From positions 39,176 to 103,175 of the forward strand of contig CAIXZH010000119.1 of assembly GCA_903923905.1 (NCBI GenBank): DNA of 64,000 nucleotides, in the 5' to 3' direction. Positions 56,101-64,000 of this stretch are shown piece after piece. The notes below the pieces were generated by a model. It saw only the letters and a list, made by a program, of their open reading frames with translations, did no database searches and was not told the DNA's origin. Numbering within the stretch: position 1 is the first letter of the stretch; each line of letters opens with the position of its first letter. The position numbers and the translations under genes are program-made. The stretch comes from an uncultured Bacteroidia bacterium (GTDB taxonomy: Bacteria > Bacteroidota > Bacteroidia > Bacteroidales > Prolixibacteraceae).

Positions 56101-57004
56101 CGATATAGCCAAAACATATATCGGGAACCGGACCTTCATCGGAAACAGTGCCGTGATAAGTCCCGATACCCGTTTAGGAAATAATGTTTTGGTCGGTGTC
56201 CTATCAAAAATGAGAACAAAAGATTTACCTGCAAAAGATGGTACTTCGTGGTTCGGTTCACCGGCAGTGTTCTTACCTAAAAGGGATGTGAACAAGGATT
56301 TCTCATCCAGCCTTACCTATCAGCCTGCACGGAAATTGTTTTTTCAGCGTTATTCGATCGAATTCTTCAGGGTTGTCCTGCCTGCAACACTTTTCATATT
56401 ATTTGCCTCACTGATTGCCAATGCGACCTCTTATTTGCAGGTAGAAAAAGATCTTGGTGATTTGTTCATCGTTTTTCCATTCCTATATATCGGAGCCGGA
56501 TTACTTGGTATATTAGTTACTGCACTTCTAAAATGGATCATCATTGGCCGGTATAAACCTACAAAAAAGCCACTTTGGAGCAATTATGTCTGGCGAAGCG
56601 AACTGGTGACCGGTGTTTATGAGAACTTTTTAGTCCTCTTCTTTCTGAATATCCTGACAGGAACGCCATTCATCAAATATCCGCTGCGTTTACTGGGGTG
56701 CAAAATAGGAAAGAGGGTTTGTCTTTACTCTACTCAAATCACCGAATTTGATCTGATTAAAATAGGTGACAATTCTGTTTTAAACGATAATTGTACACTC
56801 CAGACTCACCTTTTTGAAGACAGGGTTATGAAAATGTCGTATGTCGATATCGGAAAAGAGTGTAGTGTCGGAGGGATGGCAGTTGTGCTTTACGACTCAA
56901 AAATGGAGGACCGTTCAGTGCTGGAACCCCTTTCAGTGCTTATGAAAAACGAAACTCTCCCAGCGAATACCTCTTTTGTCGGGGCTCCTGCGATCAGGTG
57001 CTAA
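53126..57004 (+). CDS. Pls/PosA-type non-ribosomal peptide synthetase with C-terminal membrane and hexapeptide domains
   Basis: 1292 residues. An adenylation domain (about 10-490) has A3 YIIYTSGTTGKPKG at 151 and A5 NTYGPTE at 286. A carrier domain (about 503-575) has the phosphopantetheine Ser539 in GGHSLL. Then six membrane segments (about 604-632, 640-671, 832-862, 872-900, 1078-1102, 1112-1141) alternate with three left-handed beta-helix-like domains (about 710-820, 945-1050, 1185-1290). This is the layout of epsilon-poly-lysine synthetase Pls. The specificity residues, read by alignment to GrsA, are D200, A201, E204, S243, I263, G265, T287, V295, I296 and K480, which looks lysine-like. 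No condensation or thioesterase domain is present. The product is unknown. Confidence 0.9.
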   Translation: MFLEQFFENSVILYPNAIALEQGEIKYTYTEVNRIANQLANYLKNKGIGPEDKVVILLPRSMQVPIMMLGVLKAGAAYIPLDPEIPAERVNFIMGDADAKLLITSDLILERIGLQLNHHPVFNLDHQFLKLNNYPDLKPVGTNRSWRDLCYIIYTSGTTGKPKGVLLEHKNVVNYIQGARRIYPINNSDRALQGFSVSFDASVEEIWVPLSVGATLVIGTFEIMRSGDRFSSILNDLNITFLSCAPTLLSMVKEDIPGLKILIFGGEVCSKDMAAKWCKPDRLVFNTYGPTEAAVIATYALLKPKQEVTIGKPLPGYDVILVNAQDKLILDGEEGEILIGGESVARGYLNREDLTALKFFETDQYKGVTERYYRSGDRAKYAPNGDLIFIGRTDEQVKVRGFRVELAEIECLLAKCEGVQAAAVSLDCDSQQLAAFVVLGDEGDINREAIARFLRQSLPYYMIPATLDIIASLPMTTSQKIDRKRLPPPLTPLTFSSQKTIIPPVTKVEQAMVQIIAQNIHREDISMDDNFFEDLGGHSLLAAIVVSQMRELEMFMNMSVVDVYKFPVLSGLARELEKKRPETDAAPQKERDIHTAPRRNYYTCTFFQGVSLVFLILFFGIEWLGPFFVYSYYYQADNGVLYSLYMSLLMYFALLPALSVIAIGFKWAVIGKIKAGKYKLWGSYYFRFWIVDKVINICPIVYFTGTNIMNVFLRLVGAKIGKNTYINTSSISVFDLFKVGDNVSISTDCHLKGFTIADGYLHIGSIELEDGAFLGTRCCMAHNTRMEKNSSIEDLTLIPEGFKIPQNENWGGSPAVKIGINQPQESIKLWSVKYSLLSLLGVFVIPLITMVAYFPGMMLIAHLDYSSEGYHFLLMTIVIGLSFVVLLTLIITILKWVLLGNIKEGKYPVNSFFYNKKWFFDQLMKLSLQVIGTLYTTLYLQFWFKMLGVKMGKRVEISTVEFISPDLLVTGDECFLADSVSIGASHVRNGYIDIAKTYIGNRTFIGNSAVISPDTRLGNNVLVGVLSKMRTKDLPAKDGTSWFGSPAVFLPKRDVNKDFSSSLTYQPARKLFFQRYSIEFFRVVLPATLFILFASLIANATSYLQVEKDLGDLFIVFPFLYIGAGLLGILVTALLKWIIIGRYKPTKKPLWSNYVWRSELVTGVYENFLVLFFLNILTGTPFIKYPLRLLGCKIGKRVCLYSTQITEFDLIKIGDNSVLNDNCTLQTHLFEDRVMKMSYVDIGKECSVGGMAVVLYDSKMEDRSVLEPLSVLMKNETLPANTSFVGAPAIRC

Positions 57005-57206
57005 GGTTCCGGATCGGCGAATTTCTGTTTCGTCTGGTAAGGTAATAATGCCATAGATAATATGTGGACAGGGAGCGGAACGGTTTCCAATTGATGCTCA
57101 TTCGAATAATTTCTTCTTTTGTCTTCAAATCATAAAGTTCCCTGACCGTGGTTATCACAGCAATGTCGCCGACTGGAAAAATATCCCTGGGCCGCAGACA
57201 AAACAT
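56994..57206 (-). pseudogene. C-terminal remnant of a DNA-3-methyladenine glycosylase
   Basis: 70 residues that resemble the C-terminal end of AlkA-type glycosylases: RPRDIFPVGDIAV contains the catalytic Asp of the family, and SINWKPFRSLSTYYLWHYYLTRRN is a diagnostic ending (first part near 38-50). The N-terminal domain and the helix-hairpin-helix are missing: upstream lies the DUF3024 gene after only 6 bases. It is therefore a truncated remnant and could hardly be active. Its 3' end overlaps the convergent synthetase gene by 11 bases. Confidence 0.75.
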
Positions 57207-57212
57207 CAGTTT

Positions 57213-57560
57213 TTATCCCCAAAAACAGTTATGTCTGTCTTCATCCATCAAATCTGCAAATTCCTTTATCGTCTTTACATTTGGCTTAGGCTGAAAGGTA
57301 TGCCATTTTAAATCGGAACGTTTCCAAAATACATTCCAATGTTGTTGGGTTTTTACAAAGGTGGCTTTGGCAATCTCAATGTTCATTATTTCTGTTGGAT
57401 TATTCCATCTGGGTCTGATTTCGTATATGATGACGCTTTGATTATCAATTTTATAGGATAAATCAAGCTGATGCCGAATTTCCAGAGGCGGCCTTCTTTT
57501 GTAGATGAATTTTTCCATGGCTTCAATCACTTCAGCTGTTGTGAGAATATCAATTGCCAT
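57213..57560 (-). CDS. DUF3024 family protein
   Basis: 115 residues. The C-terminal WKRSDLKWHTFQPKPNVKTI and FADLMDEDRHNCFWG, both with shortened matches to the family, fit DUF3024. The function is not known. It starts 18 bases after the TIGR02757 gene on the same strand, and the AlkA remnant follows it directly. Confidence 0.8.
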   Translation of the reverse strand: MAIDILTTAEVIEAMEKFIYKRRPPLEIRHQLDLSYKIDNQSVIIYEIRPRWNNPTEIMNIEIAKATFVKTQQHWNVFWKRSDLKWHTFQPKPNVKTIKEFADLMDEDRHNCFWG

Positions 57561-57578
57561 AATATTGAGTTTTTAGAG

Positions 57579-58349
57579 TTAAAATTTTTCGAATACACCC
57601 AATCCAAACAAGGCAAAATCATATTTGACAGGATCATTCTTATCCATTTCGCGTAAGTTGGCGTCCAGCTCTGCAACGGCTTTCGAATCATTCTGCGATC
57701 GGGTTAGCAGCCCCAGCTTCCGGGCGACATTTCCTGAATGGACATCCAGCGGGCAGGAAAGCTGATTGGGTGCAATCGACTTCCAGATCCCAAAATCGAC
57801 TCCGCAATGATCGTTTCGCACCATCCACCGAAGGTACATATTCAACCGTTTGGCCGCCGATCCATTGGCCGGATCCGATATATGCTTGGCCGTTCGTCCG
57901 GGATCCATCTGTGCAAAGAATTCTTTCCTGAAATTTGAAATGGCCGGTTGAGTAGAGAGTTCAGTTACGGATCTGGCAAAGGCCGGTTCAAGACCCCCGT
58001 GGTTTAAGTAGATGTTTTTCAGGGCTTTTATGAAATAAACCAAATCGACTTGGTTGAACGTCCTGTGCACAAATCCCTCAAGCGGAGTAAGGTGATCTTC
58101 CCGGTGATTCATTACAAAATCATAAGGCGAATTCCCCATAAGCTCCATCAATCTGAATCCATTTCTGAGGATCATAGTTCTGTTGCCCCAGGCGATGGTA
58201 GCCGCAAGGAATCCTGAAATCTCAATATCTTCCTTAAGATCATACAGATGAGGGATACTTACCGGATCCGATACGATAAACTGTGGATTGTTATATTTTA
58301 CCACCATTTCATCGAGGAATTCCTTTATTTCAGGGCTGATTTTATTCAA
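57579..58349 (-). CDS. TIGR02757 (DUF2400) family protein
   Basis: 256 residues. The segments DPVSIPHLY, GFLAATIAWGNRTMIL, KRLNMYLRWMVR and PLDVHSGNVARKLGLL match the TIGR02757 family. The pattern of the last motif (LDVHSGNVAR) resembles the active-site end of helix-hairpin-helix DNA glycosylases, so a DNA-repair role is a reasonable guess. It is divergent from the methyltransferase gene at 58409. Confidence 0.85.
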   Translation of the reverse strand: MNKISPEIKEFLDEMVVKYNNPQFIVSDPVSIPHLYDLKEDIEISGFLAATIAWGNRTMILRNGFRLMELMGNSPYDFVMNHREDHLTPLEGFVHRTFNQVDLVYFIKALKNIYLNHGGLEPAFARSVTELSTQPAISNFRKEFFAQMDPGRTAKHISDPANGSAAKRLNMYLRWMVRNDHCGVDFGIWKSIAPNQLSCPLDVHSGNVARKLGLLTRSQNDSKAVAELDANLREMDKNDPVKYDFALFGLGVFEKF

Positions 58350-58408
58350 TTTGAGCTAAATTTACAGGAGCAAAGGTAGTGAAGAAATGACTTTTCTTAC
58401 TGTGTCTG

Positions 58409-59122
58409 ATGGGGCGGAACAACTGGTTTGAATTCAAGCAGTTCAGGATAGAACAACATAAGTCGGCCATGAAAGTGGGTACCGACGGGGTACTTCTTGG
58501 TGCATGGACCCCTTTGGATGGTGCCTGCCGAATTCTGGATGTCGGGACAGGAACCGGTTTAATTGCCCTAATGCTTGCCCAGCGTTCAGAAGCTAGAATT
58601 GATGCCGTTGAAATCGATCTGGCAGCAAGTATGGAGGCAAGATATAATTTTGAACAATCGGCATGGAGTGAAAGGCTCACCCTTTTCAATGTCGATTTTC
58701 AGCAGTTTGCCTGTTCATCTGAAAATACCTACGATCTGATTGTTTCAAATCCGCCATTTTTCGTCAACTCTTTAAAGACCAGTAATGCGGCCCTTGCTGT
58801 CGCGCGTCATAATGACTGGCTGTCATTTAGTCAGCTTATTTCAGGGGCACGAAAATTACTTGGCAGTTCAGGCAGATTCTGCGTTATCCTCCCTTCGTCA
58901 AGTTTTCCGGAGTTTAAGGAGTGTGCCCGGCTCGCCGGATTTTATTTGCACCGCATAACGTCAGTAATTCCCAAAACGGGTAAGGCGTCAAAACGGATAT
59001 TAATGGAGTTCAGCCTTCTGACAGGTTACCCTTCGGAGGATGAACTAACTGTCCTTGATTCTGAAGGAAGGTATACTGAAGATTATAAAATGCTGACCGC
59101 TTCATTTTATCCGGCCTTCTGA
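58409..59122 (+). CDS. tRNA1(Val) N6-adenine methyltransferase (TrmN6/YfiC-like)
   Basis: 237 residues. The N-terminus FKQFRIEQHKSAMKVGTDGVLLGAW, of which MKVGTDGVLLGAW is diagnostic, leads to the SAM motif LDVGTGTGLIALM and the catalytic NPPF (in IVSNPPFF, near 112). It should methylate N6 of A37 in tRNA1(Val). The N-terminal start ATG 58409 fits the family well. Confidence 0.92.
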   Translation: MGRNNWFEFKQFRIEQHKSAMKVGTDGVLLGAWTPLDGACRILDVGTGTGLIALMLAQRSEARIDAVEIDLAASMEARYNFEQSAWSERLTLFNVDFQQFACSSENTYDLIVSNPPFFVNSLKTSNAALAVARHNDWLSFSQLISGARKLLGSSGRFCVILPSSSFPEFKECARLAGFYLHRITSVIPKTGKASKRILMEFSLLTGYPSEDELTVLDSEGRYTEDYKMLTASFYPAF

Positions 59123-59179
59123 ACCATTTGGGTCTGTTTTTTGTTTAATACCAGTGTATAACCAATAAGAATTCATTTA

Positions 59180-59590
59180 ATGTTTCTATTCCAGGATATT
59201 AATTTATGGGCAGTTTTACTCGCCGCATTCACTAAATTAGTGATTGGCAGTTTCTGGTATTCCCCTTTGATCCTTGGAAAGACTTGGATGAAGGAAAATA
59301 AAATGTGTGAAGATGATTTTCGAAAAGGGCATCCCCTTTGGATTATGGGACTCCTTTCGTTTTTGTTTGCCTTTATTGCAGCCCTGGCGATGGCTTTTTT
59401 CATAAATCCGGCTTCCACCTTTTGGTCCGGTGGAGGAATGGGGGCATTGGTATCATTGGTCTGGATTTCAGCTTCCAAAGCAAACACATTCTTATACGAA
59501 AACTATTCAATCAAACATTACCTGATCCATGCCGGTTACGATATCTGCAGCTATACGGTTATGGGAGCTATTTTAGGGGCATGGCATTGA
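59180..59590 (+). CDS. DUF1761 membrane protein
   Basis: 136 residues with four membrane segments (about 8-28, 52-74, 82-98, 112-134). The N-terminal VLLAAFTKLVIGSFWYSP and the GKTWMKENK-like segment fit DUF1761. The function is unknown. It stands alone between two unrelated genes. Confidence 0.75.
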   Translation: MFLFQDINLWAVLLAAFTKLVIGSFWYSPLILGKTWMKENKMCEDDFRKGHPLWIMGLLSFLFAFIAALAMAFFINPASTFWSGGGMGALVSLVWISASKANTFLYENYSIKHYLIHAGYDICSYTVMGAILGAWH

Positions 59591-59820
59591 AAAATTAAAT
59601 GCTAATTAGACTGTCTTGCATCTGGCTGCTGGCACGGCATTGTTTGTAATTGCTGCTTTTAGTCAAACATGATTTTATTTTTTTCATTGAGATACCGTTG
59701 CTTCAGGTCTCTTCCTCACTTCCTGTTTCTATCCGTAAATTGAAAATTGGCTGAAATCTCTTTTTATTCTCAGTCACGGATTATTGTTACTTTTGATCCG
59801 GACCATCAAAAATTATCCTG

Positions 59821-60993
59821 ATGAAGATTTTGGCATTGCTGGCTATTTTTTCTCTGGCATTACTCCCTAAAGTTAATGCAACTGCGCTTTCACCGGAAGC
59901 AAAGATTTCGTTACTGACCTGTGCCCCGGGTGACGAGATCTATTCCTATTTTGGACACACTGCTGTACGAATCAACGATCCGAAATTGGGAATTGATTTC
60001 GTTTTTAATTATGGACTCTTTAGCTTTTATGCCCCTAATTTTGCCTGGCGTTTTATGAAAGGGGAGACCGATTATATGATTGGGGGTGAACGAATGCCCT
60101 CATTTATTAATTCTTATATAGAGGAACAGCGAAGTGTCTTTGAGCAGATTTTAAATATATCACAGTCGGAGAAACAGACCCTTTTTGATGCGCTTGTCGA
60201 AAATGCCAAAAAGGAGAACAGGGTATATCGTTATCGCCATTTTTCGGACAATTGTTCAACGCGTGTTCGCGACCAACTTGAAAAATGTGTGAATCATCTA
60301 CTTAAATATGATACTTCTCAGGACAAAAAATTGACGTACCGGCAATTAATAGATCAGTGTGTTCCGGTTAACAGCTGGAATGGTTTTGGAATTAAGATTG
60401 CGTTGGGAATCCCTTGTGACCATATCACTACTTTTTCTGAGAAAATGTTTCTTCCTGATTATTTGATGAGTAGCATGGCAGGTGCCAGGGTTGTCAGGGA
60501 TGGAGCAAGTGTTCCTTTCGTTTCTGCTGTCACAACCATATACCAGGCAAAACCAGTCATTCAGGGTTTCGATTTTACCTCTCCCGTAATAGTGGTAAAC
60601 CTCTTCTTTTTACTTGTTTCCGGACTAACCTTTATGGAATACAGGAGAAAAAAAAGGATGTTCTGGCTCGATTTTCTGATCTTTTTTTCATTAGGGTTAG
60701 CCGGGATTTTATTGACTTTTCTTTGCTTTTATTCGCTTTTGGAGGCCACGGGAAGTAATCTGAACCTTATCTGGGCATTTCCGACTCACATTGTTTTTGC
60801 CTTGCTTTGGCTGGTTCCATCGTTAAGGTCTGGTCTTGGCTGGTATTTGAAATTAACTGCGTTTACGATAATACTATTCTTGGTTTCGATGCCATTTCTT
60901 CCGCAAACCTTTCATTGGCTGATAATTCCGCTCTGCCTGGTCATTTTGTTGCGTTGCATGAGCAGCACCTTATTTCAGCGCAAGATCGCATAG
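59821..60993 (+). CDS. DUF4105 (Lnb N-terminal periplasmic) membrane protein
   Basis: 390 residues. A signal peptide covers about 1-21. The periplasmic DUF4105 domain (about 25-210) contains ISLLTCAPGDEIYSYFGHTAVRI (its GDEIYSYFGHTAVR part is the core) and YRYRHFSDNCSTRVRDQL, with a His and Cys that fit the papain-like (NlpC/P60-like) active site. Five membrane segments follow (about 258-276, 286-313, 321-337, 343-360, 365-382). An envelope protease or acyl-transfer role is possible but unproven. It looks monocistronic. Confidence 0.82.
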   Translation: MKILALLAIFSLALLPKVNATALSPEAKISLLTCAPGDEIYSYFGHTAVRINDPKLGIDFVFNYGLFSFYAPNFAWRFMKGETDYMIGGERMPSFINSYIEEQRSVFEQILNISQSEKQTLFDALVENAKKENRVYRYRHFSDNCSTRVRDQLEKCVNHLLKYDTSQDKKLTYRQLIDQCVPVNSWNGFGIKIALGIPCDHITTFSEKMFLPDYLMSSMAGARVVRDGASVPFVSAVTTIYQAKPVIQGFDFTSPVIVVNLFFLLVSGLTFMEYRRKKRMFWLDFLIFFSLGLAGILLTFLCFYSLLEATGSNLNLIWAFPTHIVFALLWLVPSLRSGLGWYLKLTAFTIILFLVSMPFLPQTFHWLIIPLCLVILLRCMSSTLFQRKIA

Positions 60994-61150
60994 GTTCTAG
61001 GCTTGATTTTAATCGGTATGAAGCGAAGATTTGATATTATTTGGGGGGATCGGAGGCATTTCAGTATTCAGTCCATTACTTTTTTGCGATTTGTTGAAAA
61101 CTTCGGTTAAAACGAAGAATCGAAAAACCACTTTGCTCAGCCGAATGTCT

Positions 61151-61159
61151 TATCTTTGC
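61151..61159 (+). promoter_or_regulatory. mutS: -7 promoter element of mutS
   Basis: TATCTTTGC fits TAnnTTTGC and lies 30 bases before the TTG start of mutS. A possible -33 TTTG (61132-61135) has a spacer of only 15 bases. Confidence 0.45.
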
Positions 61160-61188
61160 TTAAATGAGTCCATTTTATCCCTACAACA

Positions 61189-63807
61189 TTGACAGAACAA
61201 CCAAATAAATATGCTGAGACGCCGCTGATGAAGCAGTATTATGCTGTTAAGAATAAATATCCTGACGCAGTATTGCTTTTTAGAGTTGGTGATTTTTATG
61301 AAACTTTTGGCGAAGATGCGATCAAAGCATCCGGGATACTGGGAATTACCCTGACCCGACGTGCAAATGGCTCTGCCAGCTTTGTTGAATTGGCCGGTTT
61401 TCCATACCATGCGCTCGACACCTATCTTCCAAAGTTGGTAAGAGCAGGTCAGCGTGTAGCGATATGCGAACAACTCGAAGATCCCAAATTAACCAAGAAT
61501 ATCGTTAAACGCGGTATTACCGAGCTGGTTACTCCCGGAGTATCAATCGATGATAATGTTCTGGAGCACAGGGAAAATAATTTTCTGGCATCTGTTCACA
61601 TTGAAAAAACGGTTGCAGGAGTTGCGTTTCTTGATATTTCAACGGGTGAATTTCTTACGGCAGAAGGTTCCTTTGAGTATGTGGATAAATTGCTGAACAG
61701 TTTCCAACCCAAAGAGGTGCTCTTCCAGAAAGGGAAGGAGAAACTTTTTATTGAACTTTTTGGAAGCAAGTTTTACACCTATAAACTCGATGACTGGATC
61801 TATACGGAAGATGCAGCCAATGATCGGCTACTTCGGCACTTTGAAACTGTTTCGCTCAAGGGATTTGGGGTGCAGGCTCTGCAACTAGGCATCATTGCAT
61901 CGGGTGCAATTCTGCATTACCTCGATTTCACCCAACATTCACAACTTCAGCATATTTCCGGACTTTCCAGAATTGAGGAAGACCGTTATGTCTGGCTCGA
62001 CCGGTTTACTGTCCGGAATCTCGAGCTCTTTCATAATATTAATGAAGGGGCAAAGACGCTGGTGCAGGTGATAGATCAGACGATCTCACCCATGGGAGCA
62101 CGATTGCTGAAAAGATGGGTTGCTCTTCCTCTGAAAGACATTCAACGCATTAACGACAGGTTGGATGTTGTACAGAAATTTACAGAACATGCTGAATTAA
62201 AAGTGGATATCGAGGATCAGCTTCGACATATCGGTGATCTTGAGCGGATAATCTCAAAAGCGGCGGTAGGGCGTGTAAATCCACGTGAGGTCGTACAGCT
62301 TAAAGTTGCGCTCAATGCCATCGCCCCGGTGAAAGAGTTATGCTCATCTTCCGGGAATGGGGTGCTAATCCGGCTTGCGGAACAGCTAAATGTCTGCCAG
62401 ACTATCAGGGACAGGATAGAACGTGAGTTATTTCCTGATCCGCCAATGATGATCGTCAAGGGTCATGTGATTTCCCGTGGTGTTTCGGCTGAACTGGACG
62501 AGTTGCGCGACCTGGCTTTCTCCGGAAAAGATTACCTTCAAAAAATGCAGGAACGGGAAATTCTGGCAACCGGTATTACTTCCCTTAAGATTGCGTTCAA
62601 TAATGTTTTCGGATACTATATTGAAGTCAGAAATGTTCATAAAGATAAAGTTCCGGAAACATGGATTCGCAAGCAGACCCTGGTGAGTGCGGAACGTTAC
62701 ATCACGGAGGAGTTAAAAAACTATGAGTCTAAAATATTAGGTGCAGAAGAGAAAATTCTGGCCATTGAGACGAGATTGTACGGCGAACTTGTCTCTGCGC
62801 TCACCGAATATATCCAGGCTATTCAGTTGAATGCATCAATCCTGGCTCAGATCGACTGTCTTCTCTCTTTTGCAACGGTTGCGATGGAGCATAAATATCA
62901 CCGTCCGGAAATTAATGAATCTCAGGTTATTGATATTAAAGATGGCCGCCATCCGGTGATTGAACAATCACTCCCGATCGGAGAGAAGTATATCACAAAC
63001 AATGTTTACCTTGATAATGAGGAGCAGCAGATCATTATTATTACCGGGCCAAATATGGCCGGTAAGTCAGCTTTGCTGCGCCAGACTGCCCTGATTGTCC
63101 TCATGGCTCAGATGGGATCATTTGTTCCGGCTGAAGCTGCCAGGATTGGATATGTAGATAAAATCTTCACCAGGGTGGGGGCTTCGGATAATATTTCCCT
63201 CGGAGAATCAACTTTTATGGTGGAGATGAACGAGGCAGCCAGTATATTGAATAATATGTCAGACCGAAGTTTGATTTTACTGGATGAATTAGGTCGCGGA
63301 ACGAGCACCTATGATGGCATATCAATTGCGTGGTCGATTGTGGAATATATTCACGAACACCCTAAGGGAAAGGCGAAGACGCTATTTGCAACTCATTATC
63401 ATGAATTGAATGAGATGGAGAAGTCGTTTGGCCGGGTACGCAATTTTAATGTCACGGTGAAGGAGGTTGGAAATAAAGTGATATTTCTTCGAAAACTTGT
63501 TCGGGGAGGGAGTAACCATAGTTTTGGGATACATGTGGCTCAGATGGCCGGGATGCCTAAGAGTGTGGTGAATAGGGCAGGGGAGATATTGAAACAACTG
63601 GAACTGGCCAACCGCAAGGATTTGCCGGCTAAAAGGGTCAAAGATCTGGCGGAAATGCGTGAAGGTTTTCAGCTCAGTTTCTTCCAGTTAGACGACCCTG
63701 TTCTGAAACAAATCAGGGACGAAATCAAGAATATGGATGTCAATAACCTCACACCCATGGAGGCGCTGAACAAACTGAATGACATTCAAAAAATTATCGG
63801 GAAATAG
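61189..63807 (+). CDS. mutS: DNA mismatch repair protein MutS
   Basis: 872 residues, the usual length. It binds base mismatches and small loops and recruits MutL with ATP. The mismatch-reading Phe-Tyr-Glu is seen at 36-38 (GDFYETF). The ATPase site has Walker [13 protein letters not shown] near 619 and Walker [17 protein letters not shown] near 692-707. The start is TTG 61189: an ATG at 61164 is out of frame and a stop lies at 61165, so no ATG start is available. Confidence 0.97.
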   Translation: MTEQPNKYAETPLMKQYYAVKNKYPDAVLLFRVGDFYETFGEDAIKASGILGITLTRRANGSASFVELAGFPYHALDTYLPKLVRAGQRVAICEQLEDPKLTKNIVKRGITELVTPGVSIDDNVLEHRENNFLASVHIEKTVAGVAFLDISTGEFLTAEGSFEYVDKLLNSFQPKEVLFQKGKEKLFIELFGSKFYTYKLDDWIYTEDAANDRLLRHFETVSLKGFGVQALQLGIIASGAILHYLDFTQHSQLQHISGLSRIEEDRYVWLDRFTVRNLELFHNINEGAKTLVQVIDQTISPMGARLLKRWVALPLKDIQRINDRLDVVQKFTEHAELKVDIEDQLRHIGDLERIISKAAVGRVNPREVVQLKVALNAIAPVKELCSSSGNGVLIRLAEQLNVCQTIRDRIERELFPDPPMMIVKGHVISRGVSAELDELRDLAFSGKDYLQKMQEREILATGITSLKIAFNNVFGYYIEVRNVHKDKVPETWIRKQTLVSAERYITEELKNYESKILGAEEKILAIETRLYGELVSALTEYIQAIQLNASILAQIDCLLSFATVAMEHKYHRPEINESQVIDIKDGRHPVIEQSLPIGEKYITNNVYLDNEEQQIIIITGPNMAGKSALLRQTALIVLMAQMGSFVPAEAARIGYVDKIFTRVGASDNISLGESTFMVEMNEAASILNNMSDRSLILLDELGRGTSTYDGISIAWSIVEYIHEHPKGKAKTLFATHYHELNEMEKSFGRVRNFNVTVKEVGNKVIFLRKLVRGGSNHSFGIHVAQMAGMPKSVVNRAGEILKQLELANRKDLPAKRVKDLAEMREGFQLSFFQLDDPVLKQIRDEIKNMDVNNLTPMEALNKLNDIQKIIGK

Positions 63808-63859
63808 AGATTTCAACGTATAGTGATAGTCTGACTGGTTCATAAGCATATTAGTGCTC

Positions 63860-63892
63860 AGTCCGGGTGCGACTTTGAGTTGCGCCCGGACT
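63860..63892. terminator. GC-rich hairpin after mutS
   Basis: AGTCCGGGTGC (63860-63870) pairs with GCGCCCGGACT (63882-63892) with one G-U pair. No T run follows on either strand, so it may stop transcription with Rho or only protect the mutS mRNA end. Confidence 0.5.
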
Positions 63893-63906
63893 AAATATGA
63901 GGCAAT

Positions 63907-63940
63907 AAAAAACCCCGGACTCAGTTGAGAATCCGGGGTT
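63907..63940 (-). terminator. Rho-independent terminator of the rRNA operon
   Basis: On the minus strand AACCCCGGA pairs with TCCGGGGTT and is followed by TTTTTT and further AT. It lies 11 bases after the 5S rRNA 3' end. Confidence 0.85.
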
Positions 63941-63950
63941 AGTTTAAGTT

Positions 63951-64000
63951 GGCGGCGGCCTACTCTCCCACTTTACGCAGTACCATCGGCGCTGTCGGGC
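63951..64000 (-). rRNA. rrf: 5S ribosomal RNA, 3' end (cut by window edge)
   Basis: On the minus strand the last bases read GTACTGCGTAAAGTGGGAG, then AGTAGGCCGCCGCC, the conserved 3' part of Bacteroidota 5S rRNA. About 50 bases are inside the window; the rest, and presumably 23S and 16S, lie to the right. Confidence 0.9.

Overview
The window comes from a member of the Bacteroidota, most likely class Bacteroidia. Several independent signs point there: a single-chain SecDF translocase, a complete Bat (aerotolerance) operon, DUF4301 and DUF4105 proteins, AraC/TolB-like/TPR membrane regulators, and many promoters with the Bacteroidota -7 pattern TAnnTTTG. Several genes begin with TTG or GTG, and Shine-Dalgarno sequences are mostly absent. 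Nearly all of the window is chromosomal housekeeping and metabolism. I saw no insertion sequence, prophage, CRISPR array or tRNA gene.

Layout. Positions 1-2750 hold the start of a lipoprotein gene cut by the window edge and a secreted prolyl oligopeptidase, both on the minus strand. Positions 3170-15605 hold a branched-chain amino acid locus, ilvD-ilvB-ilvN-ilvC-leuA-leuC-leuD-(second LeuA/CimA-type synthase)-leuB. It is preceded by a short leader ORF with ten consecutive Leu/Val/Ile codons and a terminator that can be replaced by an antiterminator, which is the layout of classical ribosome-mediated attenuation. A strong terminator follows leuB. Positions 15699-19633 carry two tandem paralogous AraC-TolB-TPR regulators, the second broken by a frameshift. 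A five-copy phased direct repeat and a secreted TonB-CTD/TPR protein follow. Positions 20745-29883 (minus) hold a cyclase-family hydrolase and the Bat operon: MoxR ATPase, DUF58, a membrane protein, BatA, BatB, BatC, BatD, BatE.

Positions 30252-35782 hold a citrate lyase operon (citD, citE, citF, a citX-citG fusion, citC) without a citrate transporter. truA, aroE, a large TPR protein, DUF4301 and a TIGR01212 radical SAM protein follow. At 41783-42895 lies an ECF sigma factor interrupted by one in-frame TAG, with its likely membrane anti-sigma partner. After a palindromic repeat element come queA, RNase P RNA (rnpB), a SNF2 helicase, secDF, tatA and lolD. A 1292-residue Pls-like non-ribosomal peptide synthetase comes next; its adenylation-domain code resembles lysine codes. 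The right end carries a truncated AlkA-type glycosylase remnant, DUF3024, TIGR02757, a TrmN6-type methyltransferase, DUF1761, DUF4105 and mutS. The last bases are the 3' end of a 5S rRNA on the minus strand with the terminator of its rRNA operon.

The most interesting items are the ilv-leu attenuator, the Pls-type synthetase, the amber-interrupted sigma factor, the frameshifted regulator next to a phased iteron array, and the citrate lyase operon with a CitXG fusion that has no ordinary start codon. All family assignments are from reading the protein sequences; no database search was run.
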